Shown here: one piece after another, positions 52,909-61,506 of the stretch
Layout of the letters: each line of letters begins with the position of its first letter
Numbering within the stretch: position 1 is the first letter of the stretch
Assembly (NCBI RefSeq): GCF_042648965.1
Contig: NZ_JBHRYJ010000005.1
Location: forward strand, 215,835 to 279,834
Length of the DNA stretch: 64,000 nt
Origin: Ferrovibrio xuzhouensis
Lineage (GTDB): Bacteria; Pseudomonadota; Alphaproteobacteria; Ferrovibrionales; Ferrovibrionaceae
Direction of reading: 5' to 3'
Translations under genes and position numbers: made by a program
Notes under the pieces: generated by a model
What the model was told of the DNA's origin: nothing
Seen by the model: only the letters and a program-made list of their open reading frames with translations
Database searches by the model: none

Positions 52909-54398
52909 TAATATTTACCTCCGTATGGTGCGATGCCCGGATCAGAAGCCGCGTCAGCCGCAGATACGGCTTCGCGCGCCACCGCGACATCGTCGAAGGG
53001 ACGGGTTTCACTGCCGATGATCTGGCCCTGCTCATGGCCCTTGCCGGCGACCAGCAGCAGGTCGCCCGCCTGCAATTCGGCAACCGCCGCAATGATCGCC
53101 GCACGGCGGTCGCCGATCTCGATGCCGCCCGGGCAGGCCGCCATGATGGCGGCGCGGATTGCGGCCGCATCCTCGCTGCGCGGATTGTCGTCGGTGACAT
53201 AGACGCGGTCGGCAAGCCGGGCCGTCACCTCGCCCATCAGCGGCCGCTTGCCGCGGTCGCGGTCGCCGCCGCAGCCGAACACCACCAGCAGGCGCCGGGT
53301 GGCATGCGGCCGCGCCGCCTTGAGTACCGTCTCCAGTGCATCGGGCGTATGGGCGTAATCGACGAAGACGGTGGCGCCATTGCGCCGCGCCGCCGCTTTC
53401 TGCATGCGACCGGGCACGCCCTCGAGCCGGCCGAGCACTTCCCAGGCTGCCGCCGCATGGCCGCCGCAGCCGACCACGAGGCCGAGCGCCGCCAGCACGT
53501 TGCCGGCCTGGAAGCCGCCGATCAGCGGCAGCCGGGCGGCGCGGCGCACGCCGAACACTTCGGCTTCGATGTCGAGGCCGCCGGCATGCGGCACCGCGGC
53601 GAGCAGGCGCAGTTCGGTGCCGAGCTGGCCATAGCGGATCAGGCGCTGGCCGCGTTTGGTACAGAGCGCCTCGACCTGGGCGCCGACCGCGCTGTCCATG
53701 TTGATGACGGCGGCGCCGCCGGCCGGCAGCAGGCTGTCGAACAGGCGCAGCTTGGCGGCAAGATAGGCTTCGACCGTCGGATGGTAATCCATATGGTCGC
53801 GGGTCAGATTGGTGAAGGCCGCCGCCCTGATGGCGACGCCATCGAGACGGTGCTGGTCGAGGCCGTGGCTGGACGCCTCGAGCGCCAGATGCTCGATCCC
53901 TGCCCGCTTGGCGCATGCCAGCAGTTCATGCAGGCGCACCGGGTCCGGCGTGGTGTGCGCGACGCTGTCGTCAAGGCCGGTGCCATGCAGGCCGAGCGTG
54001 CCGAGGCTGGCGCTCTTCACATCGAGGAGCGCCCAGATCTGCGCGGTGAAATTCGCCACCGAGGTCTTGCCGTTGGTGCCGGTGACGGCGGCGATGGTCG
54101 CCGGCTGGGCGCCGAAGAAGGCGGCCGCCATCAGGGCGAGGCGGCGGCGCGGATTGGCATCGGTGATGAAGGCGATCTGTCCGGCCAGCGCCGGATCGAC
54201 ATGGTCGCTGAGCACCGCAACGGCGCCCTTGGCGCGGGCGTCGGGGATGAAGCGGTGGCCGTCGGCATGGCTGCCCTGCAGGGCGGCGAACAGGAAACCC
54301 GGGCGCACGGCACGGCTGTCGGCAGTCAGGCCGGCGACATCCAGCCCGGCGGCGCCGGGATCGAGCGGCAGGTCGCGGCAGAGCTCACTGAGACGCAA
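52908..54398 (-). CDS. murE: UDP-MurNAc-L-Ala-D-Glu--meso-diaminopimelate ligase
   Basis: A 496-residue Mur ligase. The ATP loop GTNGKTS is at residues 107-113, and DNPR at 404-407 is the motif that selects meso-diaminopimelate, so the cell wall is of the mDAP type. The start is a TTG at 54398: AGGAG lies seven bases upstream and the protein then begins LRLSELC, the family N-terminus. The only upstream ATG would add 17 residues of low-complexity sequence read inside ftsI. It overlaps ftsI by 14 bases and murF by one. Confidence 0.95.
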   Translation of the reverse strand: MRLSELCRDLPLDPGAAGLDVAGLTADSRAVRPGFLFAALQGSHADGHRFIPDARAKGAVAVLSDHVDPALAGQIAFITDANPRRRLALMAAAFFGAQPATIAAVTGTNGKTSVANFTAQIWALLDVKSASLGTLGLHGTGLDDSVAHTTPDPVRLHELLACAKRAGIEHLALEASSHGLDQHRLDGVAIRAAAFTNLTRDHMDYHPTVEAYLAAKLRLFDSLLPAGGAAVINMDSAVGAQVEALCTKRGQRLIRYGQLGTELRLLAAVPHAGGLDIEAEVFGVRRAARLPLIGGFQAGNVLAALGLVVGCGGHAAAAWEVLGRLEGVPGRMQKAAARRNGATVFVDYAHTPDALETVLKAARPHATRRLLVVFGCGGDRDRGKRPLMGEVTARLADRVYVTDDNPRSEDAAAIRAAIMAACPGGIEIGDRRAAIIAAVAELQAGDLLLVAGKGHEQGQIIGSETRPFDDVAVAREAVSAADAASDPGIAPYGGKY

Positions 54399-56187
54399 GT
54401 TTCTTCTCCTGCGTCTTGCCGGGCAGATCGATGCCCGGGAGCGGCACATACATCGCCTGCTTGATCGCCGGCGAATTCTCGTCGACCGGCTCGACGCCCA
54501 GCAGCGGCGCGATGCGGCTGATGATATGACCGGCAGTCGGCGCCGAGGTCCAGCCAGCCGCGGCGTAACCGTAGGTGCTCTTGTTGCCCTTCGGCTCGTC
54601 GAGCATCACCTGCACGATGTAGCGCGGGTTGTTCATCGGGAAGCCGGCAACGAAGGTGTTGAACAGCGCCTTGTGGTTATAGCCGCCGCGCGCCGAGACC
54701 TTTTCCGAGGTGCCGGTCTTGCCGCCGACCAGGTAGCCGTTCACTTCGGCCTTCTTGCCGGTGCCGTCTTCCACCACCAGCACCATCAGCTTGCGCAGTG
54801 CGTCGCTGACCCAGCGGCTGACCACCTGGCGGCCCGGCGCCGGCATGCCGGGCGGGCGCTTGATCAGGGTCGGCGGATGCAGCACGCCGCCGTTGATGAT
54901 CGCCGCCGTCGCGGTGCAGAGCTGCAGCGGCGTCACCGACAGGCCATGGCCGAAGGCAATGGTCATGGTCTCGGTGGTCTTCCAGTTGCGCGGCACCAGC
55001 GGCGCGCCGACTTCCGGCAGCTCGATGGCCGGCTTGGTCAGCATGCCGAGCCGCGCCATGAATTCACGCTGGCGGTCGGGGCCGACATCGACCGCCATCT
55101 TGGCCGAACCGATATTCGACGAATACATGTAGATTTCCGGCACGCTGAGCCAGCGCGCCTTGGGGTGGTCGTCGTGGATGGTGAAGCGGCCGATATGGAT
55201 CGGGAAGCGTGCGTCGTAGCTGCTCGACATCTTGGCGACGCCGTAATCCAGCGCCATCGCCGTATTCAGCGTCTTCATGGTCGAGCCCATCTCGTAAACG
55301 CCGAGCGTGATGCGGTTGAAACGCGCATCGGCGCTGGCCGCGCCGGGATCGGCCGGGTCGAAATCGGGCAGACTGACCAGCGAGATCACCTCGCCGGTAT
55401 AGATGTCCATGACGATGGCGCCGGCACCGATCGCCTGGAAGGTCTCGACCGCGCGCGCCAGTTCGTCGCGCACGATATGCTGCACGCGAATGTCGAGGCT
55501 GAGCTGCAGCGGATCGCCGGTGCGGGCCGGATCGCGCAGTTGCTCGTCGAACGACTTCTCGATGCCGGCGATGCCGTTGCCGTCGATGTCGGTGAAGCCG
55601 AGCACATGGACGGCAAGCGAGCCCTGCGGATAGACGCGGCGCTGCTCGTCATGGAAATACAGGCCCGGGATGCCGAGCCGGTTCACTTCATACTGTTCGC
55701 GCGGGGTCAGGCCGCGCTTCAGCCAGATGAAGCTGCGGCCGGACGCCAGCTTGGTCTGCAGTTCGCCGGCCGACAGGTCGGGCAGCACCTGGGCGATGCG
55801 CAAAGCCGCCTCGGCCGGATTGAGGATCTTGCGCGGATCGGCGTAGAGCGAGGCGATCTTCAGGTTGGCCGCCAGGATCACGCCGTTGCGGTCGACGATC
55901 GGCTGGCGGTCCATCAGCACGGTGCGCGCGGTAAGGTCCGGATTGACCCGCGCCACGACCGGCTCGCCGGCGCCGTGGAAAGCGGTCAGTTCGACCAGCC
56001 GGCCGGCCAGCAGGCAGAAGGCCAGCGAGAACAGGCCGATGCCGATGACCAGACGGCCGCGGCTGAGGTCGAGCGCCTGCTTGGCGGCGCCTTCGAGGCG
56101 CACCAGGCCGGGGCGGCCCGGAATATCGGCCGGCGTGCAGGGCATCTTCTGCTTCGGCGCGCGGTGGAACAGGCGCGACAGCATCAC
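54385..56187 (-). CDS. ftsI: Septal transpeptidase FtsI (PBP3)
   Basis: A 600-residue class B penicillin-binding protein that cross-links septal peptidoglycan. A short basic cytoplasmic part is followed by one transmembrane helix at about 46-66. The pedestal domain follows, then the transpeptidase with the catalytic SxxK at Ser302-Lys305 (GSTMKT), the SxN in MYSSNIGSAK and the KTG in VGGKTGTSEK. It overlaps ftsL by four bases and murE by 14. Confidence 0.97.
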   Translation of the reverse strand: MMLSRLFHRAPKQKMPCTPADIPGRPGLVRLEGAAKQALDLSRGRLVIGIGLFSLAFCLLAGRLVELTAFHGAGEPVVARVNPDLTARTVLMDRQPIVDRNGVILAANLKIASLYADPRKILNPAEAALRIAQVLPDLSAGELQTKLASGRSFIWLKRGLTPREQYEVNRLGIPGLYFHDEQRRVYPQGSLAVHVLGFTDIDGNGIAGIEKSFDEQLRDPARTGDPLQLSLDIRVQHIVRDELARAVETFQAIGAGAIVMDIYTGEVISLVSLPDFDPADPGAASADARFNRITLGVYEMGSTMKTLNTAMALDYGVAKMSSSYDARFPIHIGRFTIHDDHPKARWLSVPEIYMYSSNIGSAKMAVDVGPDRQREFMARLGMLTKPAIELPEVGAPLVPRNWKTTETMTIAFGHGLSVTPLQLCTATAAIINGGVLHPPTLIKRPPGMPAPGRQVVSRWVSDALRKLMVLVVEDGTGKKAEVNGYLVGGKTGTSEKVSARGGYNHKALFNTFVAGFPMNNPRYIVQVMLDEPKGNKSTYGYAAAGWTSAPTAGHIISRIAPLLGVEPVDENSPAIKQAMYVPLPGIDLPGKTQEKKLASQ

Positions 56188-56762
56188 TGCGCCCTCCCCG
56201 TCTTGCCGGCGGGCTGGGTCAGCCCGCGCTGCATGGCGCCGAGCACCGCGGCAGCCTCGGCATCAAGATTGGGGGCATCGAGTTTGGGCGATGCGGCGGC
56301 GGCATCGGCGGGGCGCGCGGCAATGCGCACTGGCGTGGCCGACGGGGCAGCGGCCACCGGAGTATTGTCGGGCCGGGCCTCCGGCAGTGGCGCCGCGACC
56401 GGCACGGCAGCCATCGGCGCGGATGCCATCGGAACAGAAGCCGGCGCGAATTTCTCCGGCGCCGTCTTGTCGATACCGGTGCGATCCTGGCGCCACGGCA
56501 GGCTGTCGAGCGTGACGATGTCCTTGGCCGTGGCGGAGCGCATCTCGAGCAGGCGCTGCGCCTTGTCCTGCAGGTATTCCGGCCGGGTCAGATAGCTCCA
56601 CTCGGCCTGCAGCACACCGATGGTCTCGCGCTCCTGCAGCAGGGCGCGGTTCAGCTCGATCAGTTCGTCCTCGCGGCGCTGCACGGCATAGGACAGCTGG
56701 TAAAGGCCAAAGGCGACCACGGCCAGCAGAAGCAGCGCGAAGATGGAGAGGCCGCGGCTCAT
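56184..56762 (-). CDS. ftsL: Cell division protein FtsL with long C-terminal tail
   Basis: A 192-residue bitopic protein of the FtsQLB complex. One transmembrane helix is at about residues 5-24, then a coiled coil with a leucine pattern (ELIELNRALLQERETIGVLQ) and the conserved LTRPEYLQDKAQRLLEM at about 59-75. Canonical FtsL ends near residue 110. Here about 80 further residues follow, rich in Ala, Pro and Val and ending with a possible helix (AEAAAVLGAMQRGL). This tail would lie in the periplasm. The gene overlaps rsmH and ftsI by four bases each. Confidence 0.9.
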   Translation of the reverse strand: MSRGLSIFALLLLAVVAFGLYQLSYAVQRREDELIELNRALLQERETIGVLQAEWSYLTRPEYLQDKAQRLLEMRSATAKDIVTLDSLPWRQDRTGIDKTAPEKFAPASVPMASAPMAAVPVAAPLPEARPDNTPVAAAPSATPVRIAARPADAAAASPKLDAPNLDAEAAAVLGAMQRGLTQPAGKTGRAQ

Positions 56763-57772
56763 GCAGCCTCCTGCATGTCGTCGTCGGGCCAGGCCGGTGC
56801 CGCGGTACGCACGGCGGCGCGCAGCTTGGCCGAACGGGCGCGCGGATTGATGGCCATCTCGGCGTCGCCGGCGGTGGCCGCGCCCTTGTGCAGCGGCCGG
56901 AACGACGGCGCGCGCGGCGCGGTCTCGGCCACCGGCATGTGGCGCGAGCCGCCGGTCAGCTTGCCGCTGCGGCGGTCGAGGAACCGCTTGATGACGCGGT
57001 CTTCCAGCGAATGGAACGACACCACCGCCAGCCGGCCCTCGGGGCGCAGCAGGCGTTCGGCGCCGACGAGGCCGCGGCGCAGCTCGCCGAGTTCGTCGTT
57101 CACCGCGATGCGCAGCGCCTGGAAGGTGCGGGTGGCGGGGTGGATGCCTGGCGTGCTGCGCACCACGCGGGCGACGATACTGGCCAGTTCGCCGGTGCGC
57201 GTGATCGGCTGTTCGGTGCGGGCGGCGACAATGGCGCGGGCGACGGCGCGCGAGCGGCGCTCCTCGCCGTAAAGATAGATGATGTCGGCGAGTTCCGCCT
57301 CGTCGCGGCTGTTCACCAGGTCGGCGGCGGTTTCGCCGGTATCGCCCATGCGCATGTCAAGCGGGCCGTCCTGCTGGAACGAAAAGCCGCGGGCCGCCTG
57401 GTCGAGCTGCATCGACGAGACACCGATGTCCAGCGCGACGCCATCGACCGCGTCGACGCCGATGCCGGCCAGCAGTTCGGCCATGTCGCCGAAGCGGCCC
57501 TGCAGCAGGCGGAAACGGTCCGGATGGGCGGCGCTGAGGCGATCGGCATGCACCTGCACGGTGGGGTCGCGGTCGATGCCGATGACCTGGCAGTCGGCGG
57601 CGGCCAGCAGCGCAGCGGAATAGCCGCCGGCGCCGAAGGTGCCGTCGACATAGACCTCGCCGGCGCGCGGATTCAGCGCCGACACCACTTCTGCACACAT
57701 GACGGAGAGATGCGCCGCCTTCGCGGCATTTTCATGGCCGGGTGCGGGGCGGTTGCGATCCGCCGCGCTCAC
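56759..57772 (-). CDS. rsmH: 16S rRNA (cytosine-1402 N4)-methyltransferase
   Basis: A 337-residue SAM enzyme that methylates C1402 of 16S rRNA. The SAM motif DGTFGAGGYS is at residues 43-52; DIGVSSMQLD and GFSFQQDGPLDMRM are family signatures, as is the late SFHSLEDRVIKRFL. It overlaps mraZ and ftsL by four bases on either side, the standard second position of a dcw cluster. Confidence 0.97.
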   Translation of the reverse strand: MSAADRNRPAPGHENAAKAAHLSVMCAEVVSALNPRAGEVYVDGTFGAGGYSAALLAAADCQVIGIDRDPTVQVHADRLSAAHPDRFRLLQGRFGDMAELLAGIGVDAVDGVALDIGVSSMQLDQAARGFSFQQDGPLDMRMGDTGETAADLVNSRDEAELADIIYLYGEERRSRAVARAIVAARTEQPITRTGELASIVARVVRSTPGIHPATRTFQALRIAVNDELGELRRGLVGAERLLRPEGRLAVVSFHSLEDRVIKRFLDRRSGKLTGGSRHMPVAETAPRAPSFRPLHKGAATAGDAEMAINPRARSAKLRAAVRTAAPAWPDDDMQEAA

Positions 57773-58224
57773 GATCCACTCCCGCCGCGCAGCCAGGCGG
57801 CGGCCTTGACCCGCGCCTCGGCGGCCCGGGCATCCCAGGCCCTGGGTTCCCAGATCTGGAAGGAATTGCGCCGGCCGACGAAGACCGCCTCGCCCGGCGA
57901 GGCGAGGCCGGCATGCTCGAGAAAATGGGCGCCGAGCTGGACACGGCCTTCCTGGTCGAGGCTGAGCTCGCTGAGAAAGGGCAGCAGGCCATCGATCAGC
58001 ATTTCCCGTTCGGGGTGCAGGTCGGGCAGTTCGTCAATCCGGCGGTTGAGGCCGTCCAGATAGTCGCGGCCGCCGGCCACCAGGGCCGGCGCGGCAATAT
58101 CGGGGCCGAGGATCAGGCCGCCCTCGGCGCTCTTGCGGGCCAGCAGGGCACGGTACGGCGCCGGGACGGAAACCCGGCCCTTGGCGTCGATCTTGTTCCG
58201 ATAGGTTGAGAGGAAGAATTCCAC
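57769..58224 (-). CDS. mraZ: Transcriptional regulator MraZ
   Basis: A 151-residue protein with two AbrB/SpoVT-like swapped-hairpin domains. The first is marked by NKIDAKGRVSVPAPYR at residues 10-25, the second by LSLDQEGRVQL near residue 90. MraZ forms ring-shaped oligomers that bind repeated short boxes in front of its own gene and control the dcw operon. The array of TGG(G) elements at 58280-58324 is the likely target. The gene starts the cluster. Confidence 0.96.
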   Translation of the reverse strand: MEFFLSTYRNKIDAKGRVSVPAPYRALLARKSAEGGLILGPDIAAPALVAGGRDYLDGLNRRIDELPDLHPEREMLIDGLLPFLSELSLDQEGRVQLGAHFLEHAGLASPGEAVFVGRRNSFQIWEPRAWDARAAEARVKAAAWLRGGSGS

Positions 58225-58557
58225 CCCAGCCGCCCCTGTTCACTCGCTCCCAGACGACCCCCGGCGGGCGGTCTTGGACTGGGATGAGATGGGATAACAT
58301 GGTGCTATATGGGCGTCAATGGATTTTAACCCTTCCTTCATGGCGATTCGGCCCAATGATCTCCGATACTTGCAGGCCGATTAGTCCTAATAAATTCCCT
58401 TAATGTTCTATATATGATCTATAATTCCCCGCTTGTGTCAAGCCCCCGGTCGCTCTAAACCGATGGCCATGGCAACCACCCCTTCGATCCATCCCGCCGC
58501 CTCTGCCGCGCCGGTACCCGCAAGATGCCCTCCCGCCAGGAAAAAACCGGCGAATCC
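58225..58557. other. Divergent regulatory region of the dcw cluster
   Basis: This 333-base gap lies between mraZ (minus) and the secreted protein gene (plus). It contains the MraZ-type box array (58280-58324) and an AT-rich block at 58380-58430 that contrasts with the GC-rich flanks. A perfect sigma-70 -35 element TTGACA lies on the minus strand at 58441-58436; a convincing -10 at the right spacing is not visible, though the block downstream is AT-rich. Confidence 0.6.
58280..58324 (+). promoter_or_regulatory. Candidate MraZ operator: five TGG(G) boxes at 10-bp spacing
   Basis: TGGGA (58280), TGGGA (58290), TGGTG (58300), TGGGC (58310) and TGGAT (58320) are in exact 10-base phase, 56-100 bases before the mraZ start. 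TGGGN-N5 direct repeats are the known MraZ-binding pattern of Escherichia coli. Here the boxes read on the strand opposite to mraZ. Binding is inferred. Confidence 0.6.
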
Positions 58558-59148
58558 ATGACCCTGCGCTCCCTGGCTGCCTGTCTTGCCGCTCTGGCTC
58601 TGACCGCTGCGACCGTCTTCGGCCTGCCGGGGGCGGTCCGCCCAGCCCAGGCCGCCGGGATGAACGAATTCCTGCCGCGCGACGTCCCCGCCCTGAAGCG
58701 CTTCGCCATCGTCGCCACCACCGCCAACAACCAGTGCGTCACCGCCCAGCTGATCCGCAACGACCCGAAGCGCGTGGTGGCCGCGGCACTGCTATCACCC
58801 TGCGAGTTCAGCCTCGACAACCAGACCCAGGGCTTCTTCATCAGCCGGCCGCTGCAGGAAGCCGGCTACCAGATCTTCTTCGCCGCCAACCCGGCCTATT
58901 GCCTGGCCATGGAGCCGCGCAGCCGGCTGCTGGTGATTTCCGGCTGCGCGCTGGACAGCCAGATGCTGGAAGACCTGCCGCAGTTGTGGGACATCCGCGG
59001 CGGCGGCCTGTCGATCAAGGATTCCAAAGGCAAGAAATGGTGCCTCGACACCCAGCCGAAGCCGGGTTTCTCGATGCTGTTCGAGCCGCATTTCATCGAA
59101 TGCCCGGAAGTCATCCCGGATGCCTTCATCCTGCGGGTGAACCGCTGA
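58558..59148 (+). CDS. Secreted protein of unknown function, possible beta-trefoil
   Basis: A 196-residue protein with a clear Sec signal peptide: basic start, hydrophobic Ala/Leu core, cleavage near PAQA-AG at about residue 33. The mature part has five cysteines, including NNQCVTAQL, SPCEF and YCLAMEP. The repeated pattern YCLAMEP...LVISGC...QLWDIRGGGLSI...KWCLDTQP recalls the C-L-D and Q-x-W repeats of ricin-type beta-trefoil domains, which often bind sugars. This is a resemblance only. The frame also has an ATG at 58525, but the later one gives a normal signal peptide. It is divergent from the dcw cluster and convergent with rnpB. Confidence 0.75.
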   Translation: MTLRSLAACLAALALTAATVFGLPGAVRPAQAAGMNEFLPRDVPALKRFAIVATTANNQCVTAQLIRNDPKRVVAAALLSPCEFSLDNQTQGFFISRPLQEAGYQIFFAANPAYCLAMEPRSRLLVISGCALDSQMLEDLPQLWDIRGGGLSIKDSKGKKWCLDTQPKPGFSMLFEPHFIECPEVIPDAFILRVNR

Positions 59149-59159
59149 GCGGGAAAACG

Positions 59160-59552
<393 letters not shown>

Positions 59553-59630
59553 CGGCGCCACTGGTAGGCCCGCGGGCGGCGGGCGTCAAGGCCGCATGGC
59601 GGTGCCGCGCCGGCGATCAGGCCGGGGCGA

Positions 59631-60404
59631 TCAGGCCGAGGCGTTGCGCTCGACGGCGGCGCGGCGCACCTGCATCTGGCCGGCCATATGGTGGATCAGG
59701 CTGGTGGTTTCGCCATCGCTGACGCCGTCGACCTGCGCCGGCCGCCAGTGCCGCTGGAAAGCACGCACGGCGGCTTCGGTCAGCGGATCGTAAATGCCGC
59801 TGCCTTCGATGGCATAGCCGATGCGGTCGAGCGCGAGCTGCAGTTCCAGCACGGCGCCGCTCTTCTCGCCGGGCGTCAGCGCCGGCGCATGGGGCGAGAC
59901 CTTGAAATCCTGCCCCCACCAGCGGCCGAAGCCGGCCGCCGCCAGCCGGTGCCAGGGGAATAGTTCGCCCGGGTCTTCCTTGCGCTGCGGCGCGATGTCG
60001 GAATGGCCGACATAGGCACCGGGCATGATCTGGTGCCGCGTGGCGATATCGCCGAGCAGGGCCAGCAGCGCATCGATCTGTACGGTGGGGAATTCGCGAT
60101 AGCCGAATTCATGGCCCGGGTTGACCAGCTCGATGCCGATCGAGCGCGCGTTGACGTCACGGATGCCGCGCCAGTAGGACACGCCGGCATGCCAGGCGCG
60201 CTTGTTCTCGTCGACCAGGCGGTAGACGGTGCCGTCCTCATCGATCACGTAATGGGCACTGACCTTGGTGACGGGGTCGCACAGCCGTTCCAGCGCCGCC
60301 GCCGCGGTCGGCATGCCGGTATAATGCAGCACCACCATGTCCACGGGCCGGCGGCAGTTGCGCTCGTCGAAATTGGGCGACGGACGGTCTACAATACGCA
60401 TCAT
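59631..60404 (-). CDS. N-acetylmuramoyl-L-alanine amidase (AmpD/AmiD-like) with peptidoglycan-binding domain
   Basis: A 257-residue amidase_2 enzyme that cuts the bond between MurNAc and the peptide. Zinc ligands His27 (VVLHYTG), His134 and Asp144 (VGHSDIAPQRKEDPG) and catalytic Glu92 (IGIELVNPG) are visible. A C-terminal peptidoglycan-binding helix bundle spans about 180-240. No signal peptide is seen, which fits cytoplasmic recycling of anhydro-muropeptides (AmpD role), while the binding domain recalls AmiD. The ATG shares a base with the stop codon of the EamA gene, so they are coupled. Confidence 0.9.
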   Translation of the reverse strand: MMRIVDRPSPNFDERNCRRPVDMVVLHYTGMPTAAAALERLCDPVTKVSAHYVIDEDGTVYRLVDENKRAWHAGVSYWRGIRDVNARSIGIELVNPGHEFGYREFPTVQIDALLALLGDIATRHQIMPGAYVGHSDIAPQRKEDPGELFPWHRLAAAGFGRWWGQDFKVSPHAPALTPGEKSGAVLELQLALDRIGYAIEGSGIYDPLTEAAVRAFQRHWRPAQVDGVSDGETTSLIHHMAGQMQVRRAAVERNASA

Positions 60405-61324
60405 CAACTCACCGCCTTGCCGGGCACGGCTTTCAGTTCGGCTTCTTCGGGCAGCACACCATGGGTCTCTGCAATTTTCGCTTCGCGCAGGGCGACGATC
60501 AGCACGCCGACCAGCGTCACTGCTGCCCCCGCCACCACCCGCATGCTGAGATGTTCGTCCAGCAGGTAGATGCCGCCCAGCACGCCGAACACCGGCGCCA
60601 GCGTGAAGCCGGGATTGACGATGCTGACCGGATAACGGCGCAGCAGGAAATACGTGCCGCCATGACCGATCAGCGACACGCCGATGGCGGCGTAGGCGAC
60701 GGTGGCCCAGTGCCACCATTGCGCCGAGGTGGCACTGGCCATCTGGCCCTCCTCGAAGGCCAGCGAGATCAGCAGCAGGCTCGGCGCACTGAGCACGCCG
60801 ACCCAGGCCTGCATGCTGAAGGTATCCACGCCGCGGATGCGCCGCACCATGATCTGGCCGAATGACATCACCACCACGGCGACCAGGCAGAAATAAATCG
60901 CATGGCTGTAGCTCAGCACCTTCGGATCGAAACACATGATCATCGCGCCGACGAAGGACAGGGCAATGCCCAGGCCGCGTTTCCAGCGGATGCGCTCGCC
61001 CAGCATGAACACCGCCATCAGCGTGGCGATCGGCACGCCGAGCTGGGCCACCACCGCCACCACCGAGACATCGTCCGACAGCGCGATGCCGGTGATCATC
61101 AGGGCGAAATGCAGCGTGCCCATGCACAGCGCGGCCGGCAGCACATAGCGCATCTGGCCCTTCTGCCAGCGCAGCCACGGCAGCATCAGGGCGGCCACGC
61201 CGAGAAAGCGCAGGCCGGTGAAAAACACCGGCGGGAACTGCGTCACCGCGACCTTCGACAGGACGAAGTTATAGCCCCAGATGGCGCAGATCAGCAGCAT
61301 GAGAAGAAGGTGTTGGGGCTTCAT
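60404..61324 (-). CDS. EamA/DMT family transporter
   Basis: A 306-residue inner membrane protein with ten predicted transmembrane helices in two EamA repeats. The first repeat starts AIWGYNFVLSKVAVTQFPP and the second near AIYFCLVAVVVMSFGQIM. Such proteins export amino acids or related metabolites. The ATG at 61324 gives the usual N-terminus (MKPQHLLLMLLICAIWG). It is translationally coupled to an amidase and divergent from a MarR-like regulator, with a repeat-rich region between them that may control both. Confidence 0.88.
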   Translation of the reverse strand: MKPQHLLLMLLICAIWGYNFVLSKVAVTQFPPVFFTGLRFLGVAALMLPWLRWQKGQMRYVLPAALCMGTLHFALMITGIALSDDVSVVAVVAQLGVPIATLMAVFMLGERIRWKRGLGIALSFVGAMIMCFDPKVLSYSHAIYFCLVAVVVMSFGQIMVRRIRGVDTFSMQAWVGVLSAPSLLLISLAFEEGQMASATSAQWWHWATVAYAAIGVSLIGHGGTYFLLRRYPVSIVNPGFTLAPVFGVLGGIYLLDEHLSMRVVAGAAVTLVGVLIVALREAKIAETHGVLPEEAELKAVPGKAVS

Positions 61325-61379
61325 GGCCGGGGACCCTAGCAAAGCGGGTGCGTCGCAGGCTACGGTTCTTTTGCTGTCC

Positions 61380-61440
61380 GGCCATGCACCCCGCGCAAGG
61401 GGGGTATGCACCCCGGCCGGCCCATTATATATGCATGGCC
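61380..61440. promoter_or_regulatory. Candidate operator region between EamA gene and MarR-like regulator
   Basis: ATGCACCCC occurs at 61384-61392 and again at 61406-61414. GGCCATGCA (61380-61388) and TGCATGGCC (61432-61440) form a perfect 9-base inverted repeat at the outer edges. A TATATAT at 61425-61431 could be a -10 element. The arrangement fits autoregulation by the downstream regulator. Confidence 0.45.
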
Positions 61441-61506
61441 TGCTGCATTCCTGAGCAGCGCAAACCGGCCATCAAGAGCAACAGGGACGACCGACGGGGA
61501 CCGCCG

